DNA of 42,027 bases from positions 1 through 42,027 of the forward strand of contig BFAS01000164.1 of NCBI GenBank assembly GCA_008974985.1, in the 5' to 3' direction. The notes beneath the pieces are model-generated. The model was given only the letters and a program-made list of their open reading frames with translations, was not told the DNA's origin and did not search any database. The position numbers and the translations under genes are program-made. Of this stretch, positions 9,333-17,131 are shown in pieces. The stretch is from a bacterium MnTg02 (GTDB taxonomy: Bacteria; Pseudomonadota; Alphaproteobacteria; Rhizobiales; BFAS01). Numbering within the stretch: position 1 is the stretch's first letter; each line of letters starts with the position of its first letter.

Positions 9333-10601
9333 ATGGCAAAGCGCATCCTTCTAGCGACAACCGGCACAAGGGGGGACATTCAACCCTTCACCGCCCTCGC
9401 CCTTGGGCTAAAAGACGCCGGCTATGACGTCTGTTTGGCCGCGCCGGAAAATTTCCTAAGCGAGATCCGGCGGCAAGGTCTTGAAGCCACCAGATGCGGC
9501 GGCGACTTTCAAGCCTTTATGAATGATCCTGATATACAAGATTTTATCAACGGAAATACGCTGACCAGAATGCGCCAGACCCGGTCTTTGACGCGCAAAT
9601 GGCTGGGCGAGGCCATCCCTGACATGGTCAATGCGTCCAAGGGCGCCGACGCCATCCTCTTTCACCCAAAGCTCGAATTTGCCACCGATATTTCCGAAGC
9701 CACCGGGATAAAAGCTATTCTGTGCGCCTTTCAGCCGTTCACGGCGACAGCCGAATTTCCGGTGCTCACACTGCCGTGGCGCACCCTTGGCGGCTTTCTC
9801 AATCGCGCCACCTATAAGTTGCTGCGCCTCAGCAGATCCTTTGTATCCAAGGAGTTTAATCAATGGCGCGCGGACCTTTTAGGACTTCCGCCATTGGGAC
9901 GGTTTGGCTACCCGTTTGCTGTCAAGGGGGCCCCGGTGCCGGTGCTCTATGGGATCAGTCCAGCCATTATTTCACGGCCGAAAGACTGGCCGCGGAACGT
10001 GTATCTTACCGGCTATTGGTTTCTTGATAATGAGCCAAGCTACACACTCCCAAAGGCGTTGTCTGCCTTTGTCCATGCCGGATCGCCACCCATTTATATC
10101 GGCTTTGGCAGCATGCCTTTGCAAGATCCCGAGGCAATGTCGCGCACTCTTATCGACGCGCTGGAGCGGGCTGGTCTCAGAGCAATCATTGCGAAAGGCT
10201 GGGGCGATTTCGACCCGGCGAAATCCACCCACCTTCCGGAGTCGTTACACGTTCTCGACTCCGTTCCCCATGAGCATCTTTTTCCCCTTGTGTCCGCTGT
10301 TGTCCATCATGGCGGCGCCGGAACAACCGCTGCCGGGCTTCGCACGGGACGGCCGACATTAATTTGTCCGTTCCTGATTGATCAGCCGTTCTGGGGTCGA
10401 AGAATTGCCTATCTGGGCGCCGGACCGCCTCCCCTTGCGCCAAAGCGCTGGACCGTTGAACGCTTGGCGGCAGCGCTCAAGGACCTCACAATTCGATCCT
10501 CATACCGGGACGCGGCAGGTGCCCTTCAGCAAGAAATCAATCAGGAAGACGGCGTGCAAACCGCTGTTGCTTGTGTGCGTGCGGAAATCGGCGATCCCTA
10601 G
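9333..10601 (+). CDS. GT1-type glycosyltransferase (sterol/rhamnosyl glucosyltransferase-like)
   Basis: Soluble or membrane-associated GT-B glycosyltransferase of 422 residues, using a nucleotide sugar and probably a lipophilic acceptor. The N-terminal acceptor-binding fold has TGTRGDIQP (10-18), typical of sterol 3-beta-glucosyltransferases and RhlB-like enzymes. The C-terminal donor-binding domain has VHHGGAGTT (324-332) and PFLIDQPFWG (346-355). The acceptor cannot be read from sequence; a sterol, hopanoid or other lipid is an inference from the family. It is the first gene of the accessory segment and is followed by a methyltransferase on the same strand. Its stop TAG is the CTAG boundary of a family B repeat. 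Confidence 0.87.
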   Translation: MAKRILLATTGTRGDIQPFTALALGLKDAGYDVCLAAPENFLSEIRRQGLEATRCGGDFQAFMNDPDIQDFINGNTLTRMRQTRSLTRKWLGEAIPDMVNASKGADAILFHPKLEFATDISEATGIKAILCAFQPFTATAEFPVLTLPWRTLGGFLNRATYKLLRLSRSFVSKEFNQWRADLLGLPPLGRFGYPFAVKGAPVPVLYGISPAIISRPKDWPRNVYLTGYWFLDNEPSYTLPKALSAFVHAGSPPIYIGFGSMPLQDPEAMSRTLIDALERAGLRAIIAKGWGDFDPAKSTHLPESLHVLDSVPHEHLFPLVSAVVHHGGAGTTAAGLRTGRPTLICPFLIDQPFWGRRIAYLGAGPPPLAPKRWTVERLAAALKDLTIRSSYRDAAGALQQEINQEDGVQTAVACVRAEIGDP

Positions 10602-10726
10602 CGCATTTTCAGGAAAAGCATGGCCCTGCGAAGGCCGGGATGTGCGCGGTTTTCCGCCCAGAAAATGCGTAGAAAAAAAGAACCAGACCATATTTTGTGA
10701 ACTGAAGTTCTTCAAATATGGTCTAG
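10598..10726. repeat. family B CTAG-bounded composite repeat
   Basis: It begins at the CTAG containing the glycosyltransferase stop and ends at a second CTAG. Module 1 (CATTTTCAGGAAAAG ... GTTTTCCGCCCAGAAAATG) is a hairpin. Module 2 is a hairpin with an 11-bp stem, AGACCATATTT/AAATATGGTCT. The same two modules occur in the same order at 39746-39852. Confidence 0.8.
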
Positions 10727-10786
10727 TTTATGAAGCATGATATAAGCCCGGCTTGGCCAGCCGGAGTTCCCTCAAAAGATCTTGCC

Positions 10787-11620
10787 ATGTCCAGAGACTA
10801 CGATGAGACGATCGCGGACCATTACCGCAAGGTTGCCGAACAGGAGGGGCTTTCGCCTACAAGCACCATGGCCGACGAAATCGTCCGCGCCATGGAGACC
10901 GATGCGATAACGCGCTTCCTCGACGCCGCACACGCGGCGAAGACCGGAGCGTCGTCCGGGACATTCAGAATTGCCGATATAGGCTGCGGCAACGGCTACA
11001 CGTTGGGCGTCCTCGCTCAGCGTAATCCCGAAAGAGAGTTTACAGGCATAGAGTTTTCAAACGAGCTCCGCGCGCTGGCCGAAACGCGCGTCCGCGAGGA
11101 CAAGCTTGCCAATGTCGCCATCCGGCCCGGCGACGTGCGCGATCCAAATTTTGCAGACAATGAGCACTTTGACGCCGCCTATTGCCAGCGCGTTCTCATC
11201 AACCTCATGGATGCCGCAGACCAAAGACACGCCCTCGATAACATGATCGCAAAGGTCAAGCCGGGAGGCGCCCTTCTGTTCATCGAGGCGTTCTCGTCCG
11301 CCCTGAACAATCTCAACGAAGCCCGCGAGGAATTCGATCTCGAACCAATCCCCGCCGCCCACCACAATCTTTATCTTGAGGATGATTTTTTTACCCACCC
11401 CCTGCTCGCACCATTCGAGAGCGCAGCCTGGAGCGTACCGCCAAACCTCCTCTCGACGCACTATTATGTGTCCCGTGTCCTGGCCCCGGTGCTCAGGCGC
11501 CCGAAACCATTTAAACGAAATTCCCATCTCGCGAAATTCTTATCAGAAGCCCTGCCGCCAGCAATCGGCGACTATTCGCAACTCAGAATTTTCGCTTTCC
11601 GGAAGTCTGATGAGGGCTAG
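10787..11620 (+). CDS. SAM-dependent methyltransferase
   Basis: Class I Rossmann-fold methyltransferase, 277 residues from the ATG at 10787 (MSRDYDETIADHYR). Motif I is IADIGCGNGYTLG. Further on are FTGIEFSNEL (acidic ribose contact), GDVRDP and FDAAYCQRVLINL, and the post-motif KPGGALLFIE. The track's start at 10730 would lie just outside a family B repeat and add 19 residues with no family support. The C-terminal third (ALPPAIGDYSQLRIFAFRK) is not recognised, and the substrate is unknown. Pairing with the upstream glycosyltransferase suggests joint modification of a lipid or glycan, which is an inference from position only. Confidence 0.82.
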   Translation: MSRDYDETIADHYRKVAEQEGLSPTSTMADEIVRAMETDAITRFLDAAHAAKTGASSGTFRIADIGCGNGYTLGVLAQRNPEREFTGIEFSNELRALAETRVREDKLANVAIRPGDVRDPNFADNEHFDAAYCQRVLINLMDAADQRHALDNMIAKVKPGGALLFIEAFSSALNNLNEAREEFDLEPIPAAHHNLYLEDDFFTHPLLAPFESAAWSVPPNLLSTHYYVSRVLAPVLRRPKPFKRNSHLAKFLSEALPPAIGDYSQLRIFAFRKSDEG

Positions 11621-11922
11621 CTGGTTAGAGAACGCACTGAACGTCCGGTCGAAAAATGGCGATGATTTATTTGCAAACCTATTGCCCCAAGGTGCCCGCT
11701 TCTGTCCAAAGCAGACCTTGGGGGAGCAGCCCACGTGCCCACCATTAGAATCCAGACGTCGCGTCCTCTGAATCATGATTTAGAGACGTTTTCTTATTAA
11801 AAAACAAGACTTTGTCTCAACTCACGGAAAAATAGTACATCAACCGAATCGTTGCAGCATAGTCACTATCAATTCCATAATGCGCGGCTTATGTCCAAAA
11901 ACTATTTGTAGGCTAGATCTGG

Positions 11923-12040
11923 CTGGTCCATAATTTTGAGGCATTAGTGAGGCATTAGTGAGGCGTTAGTAGGGCATTAGTGGGGCAACAGATGGAGTGG
12001 AATGAACGTTGGAATAGTTCAATTGATTTATCGATAAGAA
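11923..12040 (+). promoter_or_regulatory. shared upstream element of VPLPA-CTERM gene 1
   Basis: Two blocks are conserved with the region before VPLPA-CTERM gene 2. CTGGTCCATAAT at 11923-11934 is followed by TTTGAGGCATTA, and TTCAATTGATTT at 12018-12029 is followed by TCGATAAGAA. The spacing between blocks is longer here because of an 11-bp tandem repeat. Conservation next to two exported-protein genes suggests a common promoter or regulator site. The factor is unknown. Confidence 0.55.
11938..11992 (+). repeat. 11-bp tandem repeat, about 4.5 copies
   Basis: GAGGCATTAGT occurs twice exactly, then as GAGGCGTTAGT and AGGGCATTAGT, then as a decayed fifth unit. The array sits immediately after the CTGGTCCATAAT block. 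Gene 2 has only one such unit (TAAGGTATTAA). Copy-number change here would alter spacing between the two conserved upstream blocks. Confidence 0.8.
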
Positions 12041-12102
12041 GTCCCGTTCGCTCACCCGTTTATTGCTACGAGTTGTGTCCTGACTAAACAAGGGAGCTGG
12101 TT

Positions 12103-12801
12103 ATGTCGCGCGTAAGTGTATCTGTAATTTGCTTTTGTATTTTGGTTTTGACAGCTATTCCTAGTTCTGCTGCTCCGATAGGTCCAGTATTTCCGGCGCC
12201 AGGCGGCACTGATTTCTTATTCGGTGGCACAGCAGACAATCCCACTCTCCAGCTTGATACCTTTAATTTTAGCGCATTTGATCAGCTCTGGTGGGGTCCT
12301 ATAGTCGAAAGTGGCATGGACGGTAGCGCAAGCGTTATGTCGTTTTCAGTTATTTCAACTGATATTAATACGAACGATACTGCGACTTGGACAGGAACCA
12401 CCAATATCACAGGCTCTACGGATACAATCTTTACCAGACTTACCGCTACAATTCAGTCTGGATCAAGCGTTGGCTGGGACACTGCAGCAAATATTGGCAT
12501 TCCTCCGGGGCCAAGAGAAGCATTGGCCGAAATTACTGGAGATCCGTTCCTCGTAGCTTTTGCTTGGGAAGCGTCTGGTGACGGCACTAACTGGTCGGGA
12601 TTCAATGCATATTTCGATACCCTGGAAACTTGTGAAACTTGTGGCGGGGATGCACAGACCAATCTGTTTGGTGGGCTGTTCTATACGCCGTCTCCCGTCC
12701 CCGTCCCTGCCGCCCTCCCCCTCTTCGGCACCGGGCTCGCCATAATGGGTTTCATAGGCTGGCGGCGTAAGAGACGGATGGCTGCGCAAGCTGCGGCTTA
12801 A
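12103..12801 (+). CDS. VPLPA-CTERM sorting domain protein 1
   Basis: Exported protein of 232 residues with unknown body function. A Sec signal peptide (hydrophobic SVSVICFCILVLTAIPSSA, cleavage near AAP) leads into a Gly/Thr/Ser/Asn-rich beta-type body with a single CETCGGD cysteine pair. It ends with the exosortase tag VPVPAALPLFGTG, a hydrophobic helix and the basic tail WRRKRR. Such tags direct processing by an exosortase (XrtD-type for VPLPA), which is not in this window. GGGAG precedes the ATG. The body codons are visibly more AT-rich than the tag region. The tag DNA is nearly identical to that of protein 2; the bodies are not alike. Confidence 0.85.
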   Translation: MSRVSVSVICFCILVLTAIPSSAAPIGPVFPAPGGTDFLFGGTADNPTLQLDTFNFSAFDQLWWGPIVESGMDGSASVMSFSVISTDINTNDTATWTGTTNITGSTDTIFTRLTATIQSGSSVGWDTAANIGIPPGPREALAEITGDPFLVAFAWEASGDGTNWSGFNAYFDTLETCETCGGDAQTNLFGGLFYTPSPVPVPAALPLFGTGLAIMGFIGWRRKRRMAAQAAA

Positions 12802-12888
12802 TATCAATTCGAGAAGTGGTCAAAGATAGAGCGGTCCTTCGGGGCCGCCTATTTGCCTGCGCAAAAATCTGCAAAGGTGGCAAGATCG

Positions 12889-13099
12889 ATGTTGGTCGTG
12901 TCGATATGACCTTGCGCTCGACGAGAACTGAAAAGCAGATGCCGCCCCTCGTAAAAACTCTGGTCGATCTTGGGCCGCTTTCAGGGTCTACGGCATCCCG
13001 CTCTTGACCCTTGTGTTTTTCCTCTCCCGGACGACCCCCCTTATAAAGCGCCATTGGAGAGAAGACGACGCGGCCGAAGCTGATCGCTTATCAAGTTAA
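12889..13099 (+). pseudogene. internally deleted yciB/ispZ copy
   Basis: The first part reads LRSTRTEKQMPPLVKTLVDL, matching the N-terminus of the intact YciB at 14562. It then jumps to VYG..LLTLVFFLSR and LIKRHW.EDDAAEADR, matching the intact C-terminus. By comparison with the intact gene, about 412 bp (equivalent to 14654-15065) are missing. The join shifts the frame, so the N-terminal frame stops soon after as SGSTASRS. Similarity continues past the stop (GGCAGGGTTTGAAT in both). This is a broken duplicate, not a functional gene. Confidence 0.85.
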
Positions 13100-13166
13100 G
13101 GCAGGGTTTGAATATCTGCTCGGGTTCAAAAGTGAGCCTAATCGCAAGGCGACCCAGCGACAGCTT

Positions 13167-13303
13167 ATTCCATCGGTCATAGAGAATGACTGATGGGCGT
13201 TCAAGCGCCACGCAGGCTCACGCACTATCAGGCGCAGACCGCGCGGTCGCGCTTGCCAATGGTCGCCAATCGTTCGTGAGTCAAACTCATGAACCATTGG
13301 TAT
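13167..13303 (+). repeat. family A structured repeat, copy 2
   Basis: A 137-bp element from ATTCCATCGG to CATTGGTAT. It shares the core GGGCGTTCAAGCGCCACGCA with copy 1 and has the palindrome GACCGCGCGGTC. Its third hairpin is built on CCAATGGT/ACCATTGG, as in copy 1. It lies just downstream of the broken yciB. Confidence 0.85.
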
Positions 13304-13714
13304 TATTCCTCAAGAACGGACCATCTGAAAGATCATTCAGATCGGCAGAGAAGCGCCGATCGCACTCGTTCTGTCTTTTCAACCAGACTCTGATTATACA
13401 CGCCGCTGGAAAGGAGGTGCGCCGTGCCAAAGTCTTGTTTCCAGCTGTTGTTTGTATGATACAGGCAACCCTTAAAGACGCTGTATAAAAACTGACGAAA
13501 GATTACAAGCTAGACTACACTGGTCCATAATCTTAAGGTATTAAGAGGGATGGGTGAGTGTTCGGATGTTTTCAATTGATTTTTCGATAAGAAAAACCTG
13601 GGTTTAACATCGAATTCATCCACATTTTAGACTGCGCCAAATTTTGGCCCTAATCGGGAATCGAGCGGCGGTTGGGATCACAACAATAAGCAACCTTTAA
13701 ACGGGAGTGGGGTC
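13304..13714. other. intergenic region before VPLPA-CTERM gene 2
   Basis: No supported gene. A very strong ribosome-binding sequence (AAAGGAGGTG) precedes a GTG reading frame of only 11 codons (13424-13459), which is probably fortuitous. The conserved upstream blocks of gene 2 begin at 13520. Confidence 0.5.
13520..13593 (+). promoter_or_regulatory. shared upstream element of VPLPA-CTERM gene 2
   Basis: CTGGTCCATAAT at 13520-13531 is followed by CTTAAGGTATTA. TTCAATTGAT at 13571-13580 is followed by TTTTCGATAAGAA. Both blocks repeat those upstream of gene 1 in the same order and orientation. The region between here and the TTG start is about 120 bases, against about 60 for gene 1. Confidence 0.55.
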
Positions 13715-14479
13715 TTGAAATTGTTGGAATTTACGAAGGTGACGATCGTCGCTGGATGTGTGTCTGGCGCAGCCTTGTTCGGCGCGACCGAAGCGATGGC
13801 AATGCCGATTAACGGAATCACTGTTAATCAGGCTGGCGGCATCGGTACCGTTCCGGCCGGCCTCCCGCCAATAGGAATTTCGCCTCTCGGACTCAGCAAT
13901 CCGATTACGTATTTTATTCCGCTAAGCAGCGCTCCAGCGACCTGCACTTACGGTGATGGCTGCGGAACGAGCCCGGACACTGGGAGCGGCGGGACTGCCA
14001 TGTCGATGTTCCTGGAGTTTGGTCCGGTGACCCCCTTACTGGGCGGAGTGCTCACGATCCAATTCGATGATCTTGATCTCAAGAACGCGAATGACCCCTA
14101 CGGGTTCTTTGAGTCCATTCGAATCTTTGATAGTAACTCAGCAGCGCTCACCCCTTTGATCAGCGACATTCTCCTGTCAGCTCTGATTACCGCGCCTGCT
14201 CCGGCCGCCGATAACATAACAACTCTGACGCTTCCTATCGATGCAAGTTTGGTTGTCTCGAACCCCTTCTATGTAGAGCTCGTATTTCGCGCGCAGTACG
14301 ACTACTACGGCAAAAACACGGCAGAATATATGACCGCGACCTTTTGGCAGGAGAGCGGGCCAGTCAGTGAAGTCCCCGTGCCAGCCGCTCTGCCACTCTT
14401 CGGCACCGGCCTCGGCATTATGGGTTTCATAGGCTGGCGGCGAAAGAGACGGATGGCTGCGGAAGCCAGACCTGATTAG
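13715..14479 (+). CDS. VPLPA-CTERM sorting domain protein 2
   Basis: Exported protein of 254 residues. A TTG start is preceded by GGGAGTGGGG. The signal peptide (KVTIVAGCVSGAALFGATEAMA) likely ends at AMA. The body includes a Cys-containing stretch CTYGDGCG and a beta-rich region (LTIQFDDLDLKNANDPYGFF). The C-terminus is VPVPAALPLFGTG, a hydrophobic helix (LGIMGFIGW), then RRKRR. It is the second substrate of a presumed exosortase encoded elsewhere. An intact yciB follows 82 bases later, an arrangement mirrored in damaged form after gene 1. The body has no recognised catalytic motif. Confidence 0.85.
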   Translation: MKLLEFTKVTIVAGCVSGAALFGATEAMAMPINGITVNQAGGIGTVPAGLPPIGISPLGLSNPITYFIPLSSAPATCTYGDGCGTSPDTGSGGTAMSMFLEFGPVTPLLGGVLTIQFDDLDLKNANDPYGFFESIRIFDSNSAALTPLISDILLSALITAPAPAADNITTLTLPIDASLVVSNPFYVELVFRAQYDYYGKNTAEYMTATFWQESGPVSEVPVPAALPLFGTGLGIMGFIGWRRKRRMAAEARPD

Positions 14480-14561
14480 TCTTTCAGCGTTCCAAGGATA
14501 GGGTGATCCTTGAGGGCCGCTAAAGTGTAGAGAAGAGTTTCTCGCGATGCGGTGAAGATTG

Positions 14562-15173
14562 ATGGTAGGTAATGTCGATAAGAGTCTGCGTTCGACCGGG
14601 GCCGCAAAGCAGATGCCGCCCCTCGTAAAAATTTTGATCGATCTTGGGCCGCTCATTCTATTTTTTGTAGCGGATCAATTGACGGATATTTTCGTGGCAA
14701 CCGGCGTCTTAATCGTTGCGGTTGCCGCCGCCTTTATCATCTCCTGGATGATGACACGGAAAATCCCAATTCTGCCGAGCGTAACCCTCTGCTTTGTCCT
14801 TATTTTCGGCGGCTTGACTCTCCTGCTGGGAGATGAGGAATTCATCAAGATAGAAGTCACACTGACCAACGCCTTGTGCGGTGCATTCTTGCTTGGCGGA
14901 TTGGTCATGGGCAAATCGCTGCTCAAAATTGCTTTCGGCGAAATGACCGACATCGATGATGAGGGATGGCGTAAGCTTTCATTGCGGATGGGGGTGTTTC
15001 TGATCGCCATCGCCGCCATCAATGAGGTGGTCCGGCAGGTGGTCTCGACCGATGCCTGGGTTGTTTTCAGAGTCTACGGCATCCTGCTCTTGACCGTCGT
15101 GTTTTTTCTCTCCCAGACGCCCCTGATAAAGCGCCATTGGATAGAAGACGACGCAGCCGAATCAGATCGCTGA
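14562..15173 (+). CDS. yciB: inner-membrane-spanning protein YciB (septation protein A family)
   Basis: Polytopic inner-membrane protein of 203 residues in the YciB/IspZ family, linked in enterobacteria to septation and envelope maintenance. Family hallmarks are the N-terminal KQMPPLVKILIDLGPLILFF and the C-terminal LLLTVVFFLSQTPLIKRHW. Five or so hydrophobic segments lie between, with the loop DIDDEGWRKLSLRMG. The ATG at 14562 (GGTGAAG upstream) is preferred over the TTG one codon earlier. It is 82 bases after VPLPA-CTERM gene 2 and probably co-transcribed with it. A deleted duplicate lies 1.5 kb upstream. Confidence 0.9.
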   Translation: MVGNVDKSLRSTGAAKQMPPLVKILIDLGPLILFFVADQLTDIFVATGVLIVAVAAAFIISWMMTRKIPILPSVTLCFVLIFGGLTLLLGDEEFIKIEVTLTNALCGAFLLGGLVMGKSLLKIAFGEMTDIDDEGWRKLSLRMGVFLIAIAAINEVVRQVVSTDAWVVFRVYGILLLTVVFFLSQTPLIKRHWIEDDAAESDR

Positions 15174-15312
15174 TCGCTGATCAAATGAATGCAGGGTTTG
15201 AATGACCGAGTGCGGTCAGTTACGGCCTATATGCTCTCTTGGCCCGTAAGGCCCGGACTTGGCTCAAATAGCAAGACAGCTGGGGCGGTTGGTTTTATCA
15301 ACGAGACAATCG

Positions 15313-15344
15313 CCAAAAAAATAGCCCGCCGAGGAGCGGGCTAT
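15313..15344 (-). terminator. rho-independent terminator after rpsI
   Basis: On the minus strand ATAGCCCGC pairs with GCGGGCTAT around a six-base loop and runs into seven T residues. It lies about 24 bases past the rpsI stop and ends the rplM-rpsI transcript, so argC downstream is not read from this operon. Confidence 0.92.
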
Positions 15345-15367
15345 GTTGCAAAAGTCTGATCCGATTT

Positions 15368-15853
15368 TTACCGTTTCGAGAACTGGAAGCTCCGGCGCGC
15401 CTTGCGCTTGCCGTATTTTTTCCGCTCGACGACACGGGAGTCGCGGGTCAGGAACCCACCCTTCTTCAAAACGCCACGCAGATCCGGCTCGAAATAAGTA
15501 AGCGCCTTCGATATACCATGACGGACCGCTCCGGCCTGACCTGATAGACCGCCACCTTTCACGGTGCATCTGACGTCATATTGATCATTACGGTCGGCTG
15601 CGGTGAGCGGCTGCTTCAAAATCATCCGCAGGACCGGGCGGGCGAAATAAACAACATGGTCCTTGCCATTGACCTCGATCTTGCCAGCTCCCGGCTTTAT
15701 CCAGACCCGCGCTATGGCGTCTTTACGTTTTCCGGTCGCGTAAGCGCGCCCTTGCGCATCAAGCTTTTGCACATAAACCGGCGCGGCGGGCGTTGAATCT
15801 TCGCCTTTGAGTTCACTCAAGTCCTCAAACGTTTTGGTGTCTTGGTCCGCCAT
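15368..15853 (-). CDS. rpsI: 30S ribosomal protein S9
   Basis: Small-subunit protein whose C-terminal tail reaches the P-site tRNA. The 161-residue protein has an alphaproteobacterial N-terminal extension (about 35 residues), then the conserved core [29 protein letters not shown] and the basic end [17 protein letters not shown]. The start is three bases after the rplM stop, so translation is probably coupled. A strong terminator follows. Confidence 0.98.
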   Translation of the reverse strand: MADQDTKTFEDLSELKGEDSTPAAPVYVQKLDAQGRAYATGKRKDAIARVWIKPGAGKIEVNGKDHVVYFARPVLRMILKQPLTAADRNDQYDVRCTVKGGGLSGQAGAVRHGISKALTYFEPDLRGVLKKGGFLTRDSRVVERKKYGKRKARRSFQFSKR

Positions 15854-15856
15854 CGA

Positions 15857-16321
15857 TTAAGCGCTCCGTACGTTTTTTGAATTGATTATCGCAATGTCGA
15901 CAAGTTCCGGCTTCTGAGCCTCATGAGGATGATCTGGCCCGGAATAAACCTTCAAATTGGTGAGCAGCTTCCGCGACAGCGGTCCACCCGGCATCATCCG
16001 GCGAACCGCGCTCTGCAACACACGCTCGGGATATTTGCCATCGAGAATGGTATGGGCTTTGCGTTCCTTGATACCGCCTGGATAGCCGGTATGGCGGTAA
16101 TAGGTCTTGTCGTCCCTTTTATTACCGGTGAACACGACCTTTTCGGCATTCACCACAACGATATTGTCGCCGCAGTCGACATTCGGCGTGAAGATGGGCC
16201 TATGCTTGCCCCGCAGCCGCGTCGCGATAAGCGCCGCAAGCCGGCCGACGACGAGGCCTTCGGCATCGATAAGAATCCATTTTTTATCGATATCGGCAGC
16301 TGTTGCAGAATAAGTTTTCAT
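15857..16321 (-). CDS. rplM: 50S ribosomal protein L13
   Basis: Large-subunit assembly protein, 154 residues from the ATG at 16321 ([15 protein letters not shown]), the usual L13 start. The TTG two codons earlier in the track is unlikely. Conserved segments are [27 protein letters not shown] and [16 protein letters not shown]. It heads the rplM-rpsI pair. Confidence 0.98.
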   Translation of the reverse strand: MKTYSATAADIDKKWILIDAEGLVVGRLAALIATRLRGKHRPIFTPNVDCGDNIVVVNAEKVVFTGNKRDDKTYYRHTGYPGGIKERKAHTILDGKYPERVLQSAVRRMMPGGPLSRKLLTNLKVYSGPDHPHEAQKPELVDIAIINSKNVRSA

Positions 16322-16496
16322 GTCCAAGCCTTGGCTCAGCGGAAAGTGCGCTTTTGACGATTTCGTATTTTGAAAGAATTCGCTGCAAGGACGTTAACGG
16401 CCTGCAGTGTTGCAGATTTTTAATGCCAACCGACCCCGCTGTCAATTCAATTATCACAAAATAATTCAAACATAACAGAATGTTAGCAATGTGGTA

Positions 16497-16952
16497 TCAT
16501 ACTACCTCAGTTGTTTCCGGCGGAATCGAATAAGTCGCCGTAGCTTGCGCCACCATGGCCTCTTCTCCATCGGAATAAAGAGCCGCCTCCGCAACGGCGA
16601 GACGTTTGCCGAGCTTTAGGATACGAACCCGCGCAAGCATGTCGTTGGCCGCCGGCTTGCGGAGAAAATTAATGTTGAGACTTGTTGTTACCGCCAACGG
16701 AATGGGACCGATCGCCCCTAACAGCGCCGCATAGACGCCGACATCGGCGAGCATGAACATGGAGGGGCCGGAGATCGTACCGCCGGGTCTCAGAAGTCTT
16801 TCGTGATAAATCATCCGGATCCGAGCGCCTAGGGGAACGATCTCTTCAATGACAATCACGCGCCCGCCCATATCCACTTGCGGAAATATTTTTTCCAAGA
16901 ACACCGTGACCTCGTCAGCCGTCATACGAATATTATTTTTGTGCTCCGTCAT
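16497..16952 (-). CDS. PaaI-type hotdog-fold thioesterase
   Basis: Predicted acyl-CoA thioesterase of 151 residues in the 4HBT/PaaI group. The segment RPGGTISGPSMFMLADVGVYAALL is the hotdog central helix region with the GG and the acidic residue expected at the active site. It is followed by TTSLNINFLRKP and the strand LAVAEAALYSD. The physiological substrate is unknown. It lies upstream of rplM on the same strand, separated by about 175 bases, and is divergent from the crotonase-fold gene. Confidence 0.85.
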   Translation of the reverse strand: MTEHKNNIRMTADEVTVFLEKIFPQVDMGGRVIVIEEIVPLGARIRMIYHERLLRPGGTISGPSMFMLADVGVYAALLGAIGPIPLAVTTSLNINFLRKPAANDMLARVRILKLGKRLAVAEAALYSDGEEAMVAQATATYSIPPETTEVV

Positions 16953-17131
16953 CCGATTGTTTGTGTCTCCATCGTCTCATGACCCGTTCTCCGCTGAAAG
17001 ATTATCAAGCGGCAAATGTTTTCAGAAGCGCCCAACCGCGGAAATATTGCATCCAGAAATCCAAACTGTTCGGCAGCCGGTCATTTTGAGCGTTGCGCCA
17101 ATCTAGAGAAAAAGCAACACTGCGCCTTATC

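Larger units (their letters stand above)
11621..12102. other. intergenic region with hairpin and upstream control region
   Basis: This 482-base gap has no convincing gene. It holds a 9-bp inverted repeat CCCCAAGGT (11685-11693) / ACCTTGGGG (11715-11723) with a 21-base loop and no T-run, then an AT-rich stretch. The last 190 bases carry the 11-bp tandem repeats and the two upstream motifs listed separately. Confidence 0.6.

Noticed and set aside
11685-11723. Terminator after the methyltransferase gene
   Set aside because: The 9-bp stem has a 21-base loop and no T-run on either side, so it does not look like a rho-independent terminator; left as an unexplained hairpin.
6005-12078. 12-base identity TATTGCTACGAG upstream of phaC and of VPLPA-CTERM gene 1
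   Set aside because: Many 12-base identities are expected by chance in a 42-kb window and no further flanking similarity is seen.
13424-13459. 11-codon leader peptide after a perfect AAAGGAGGTG site
   Set aside because: It is very short, has no biased codons (no run of one amino acid), no adjacent attenuator and no downstream gene within 250 bases. Probably chance.
13186-13488. 100-residue ORF
   Set aside because: Its first half is encoded by the hairpins of family A copy 2 and the rest has no recognisable protein character.
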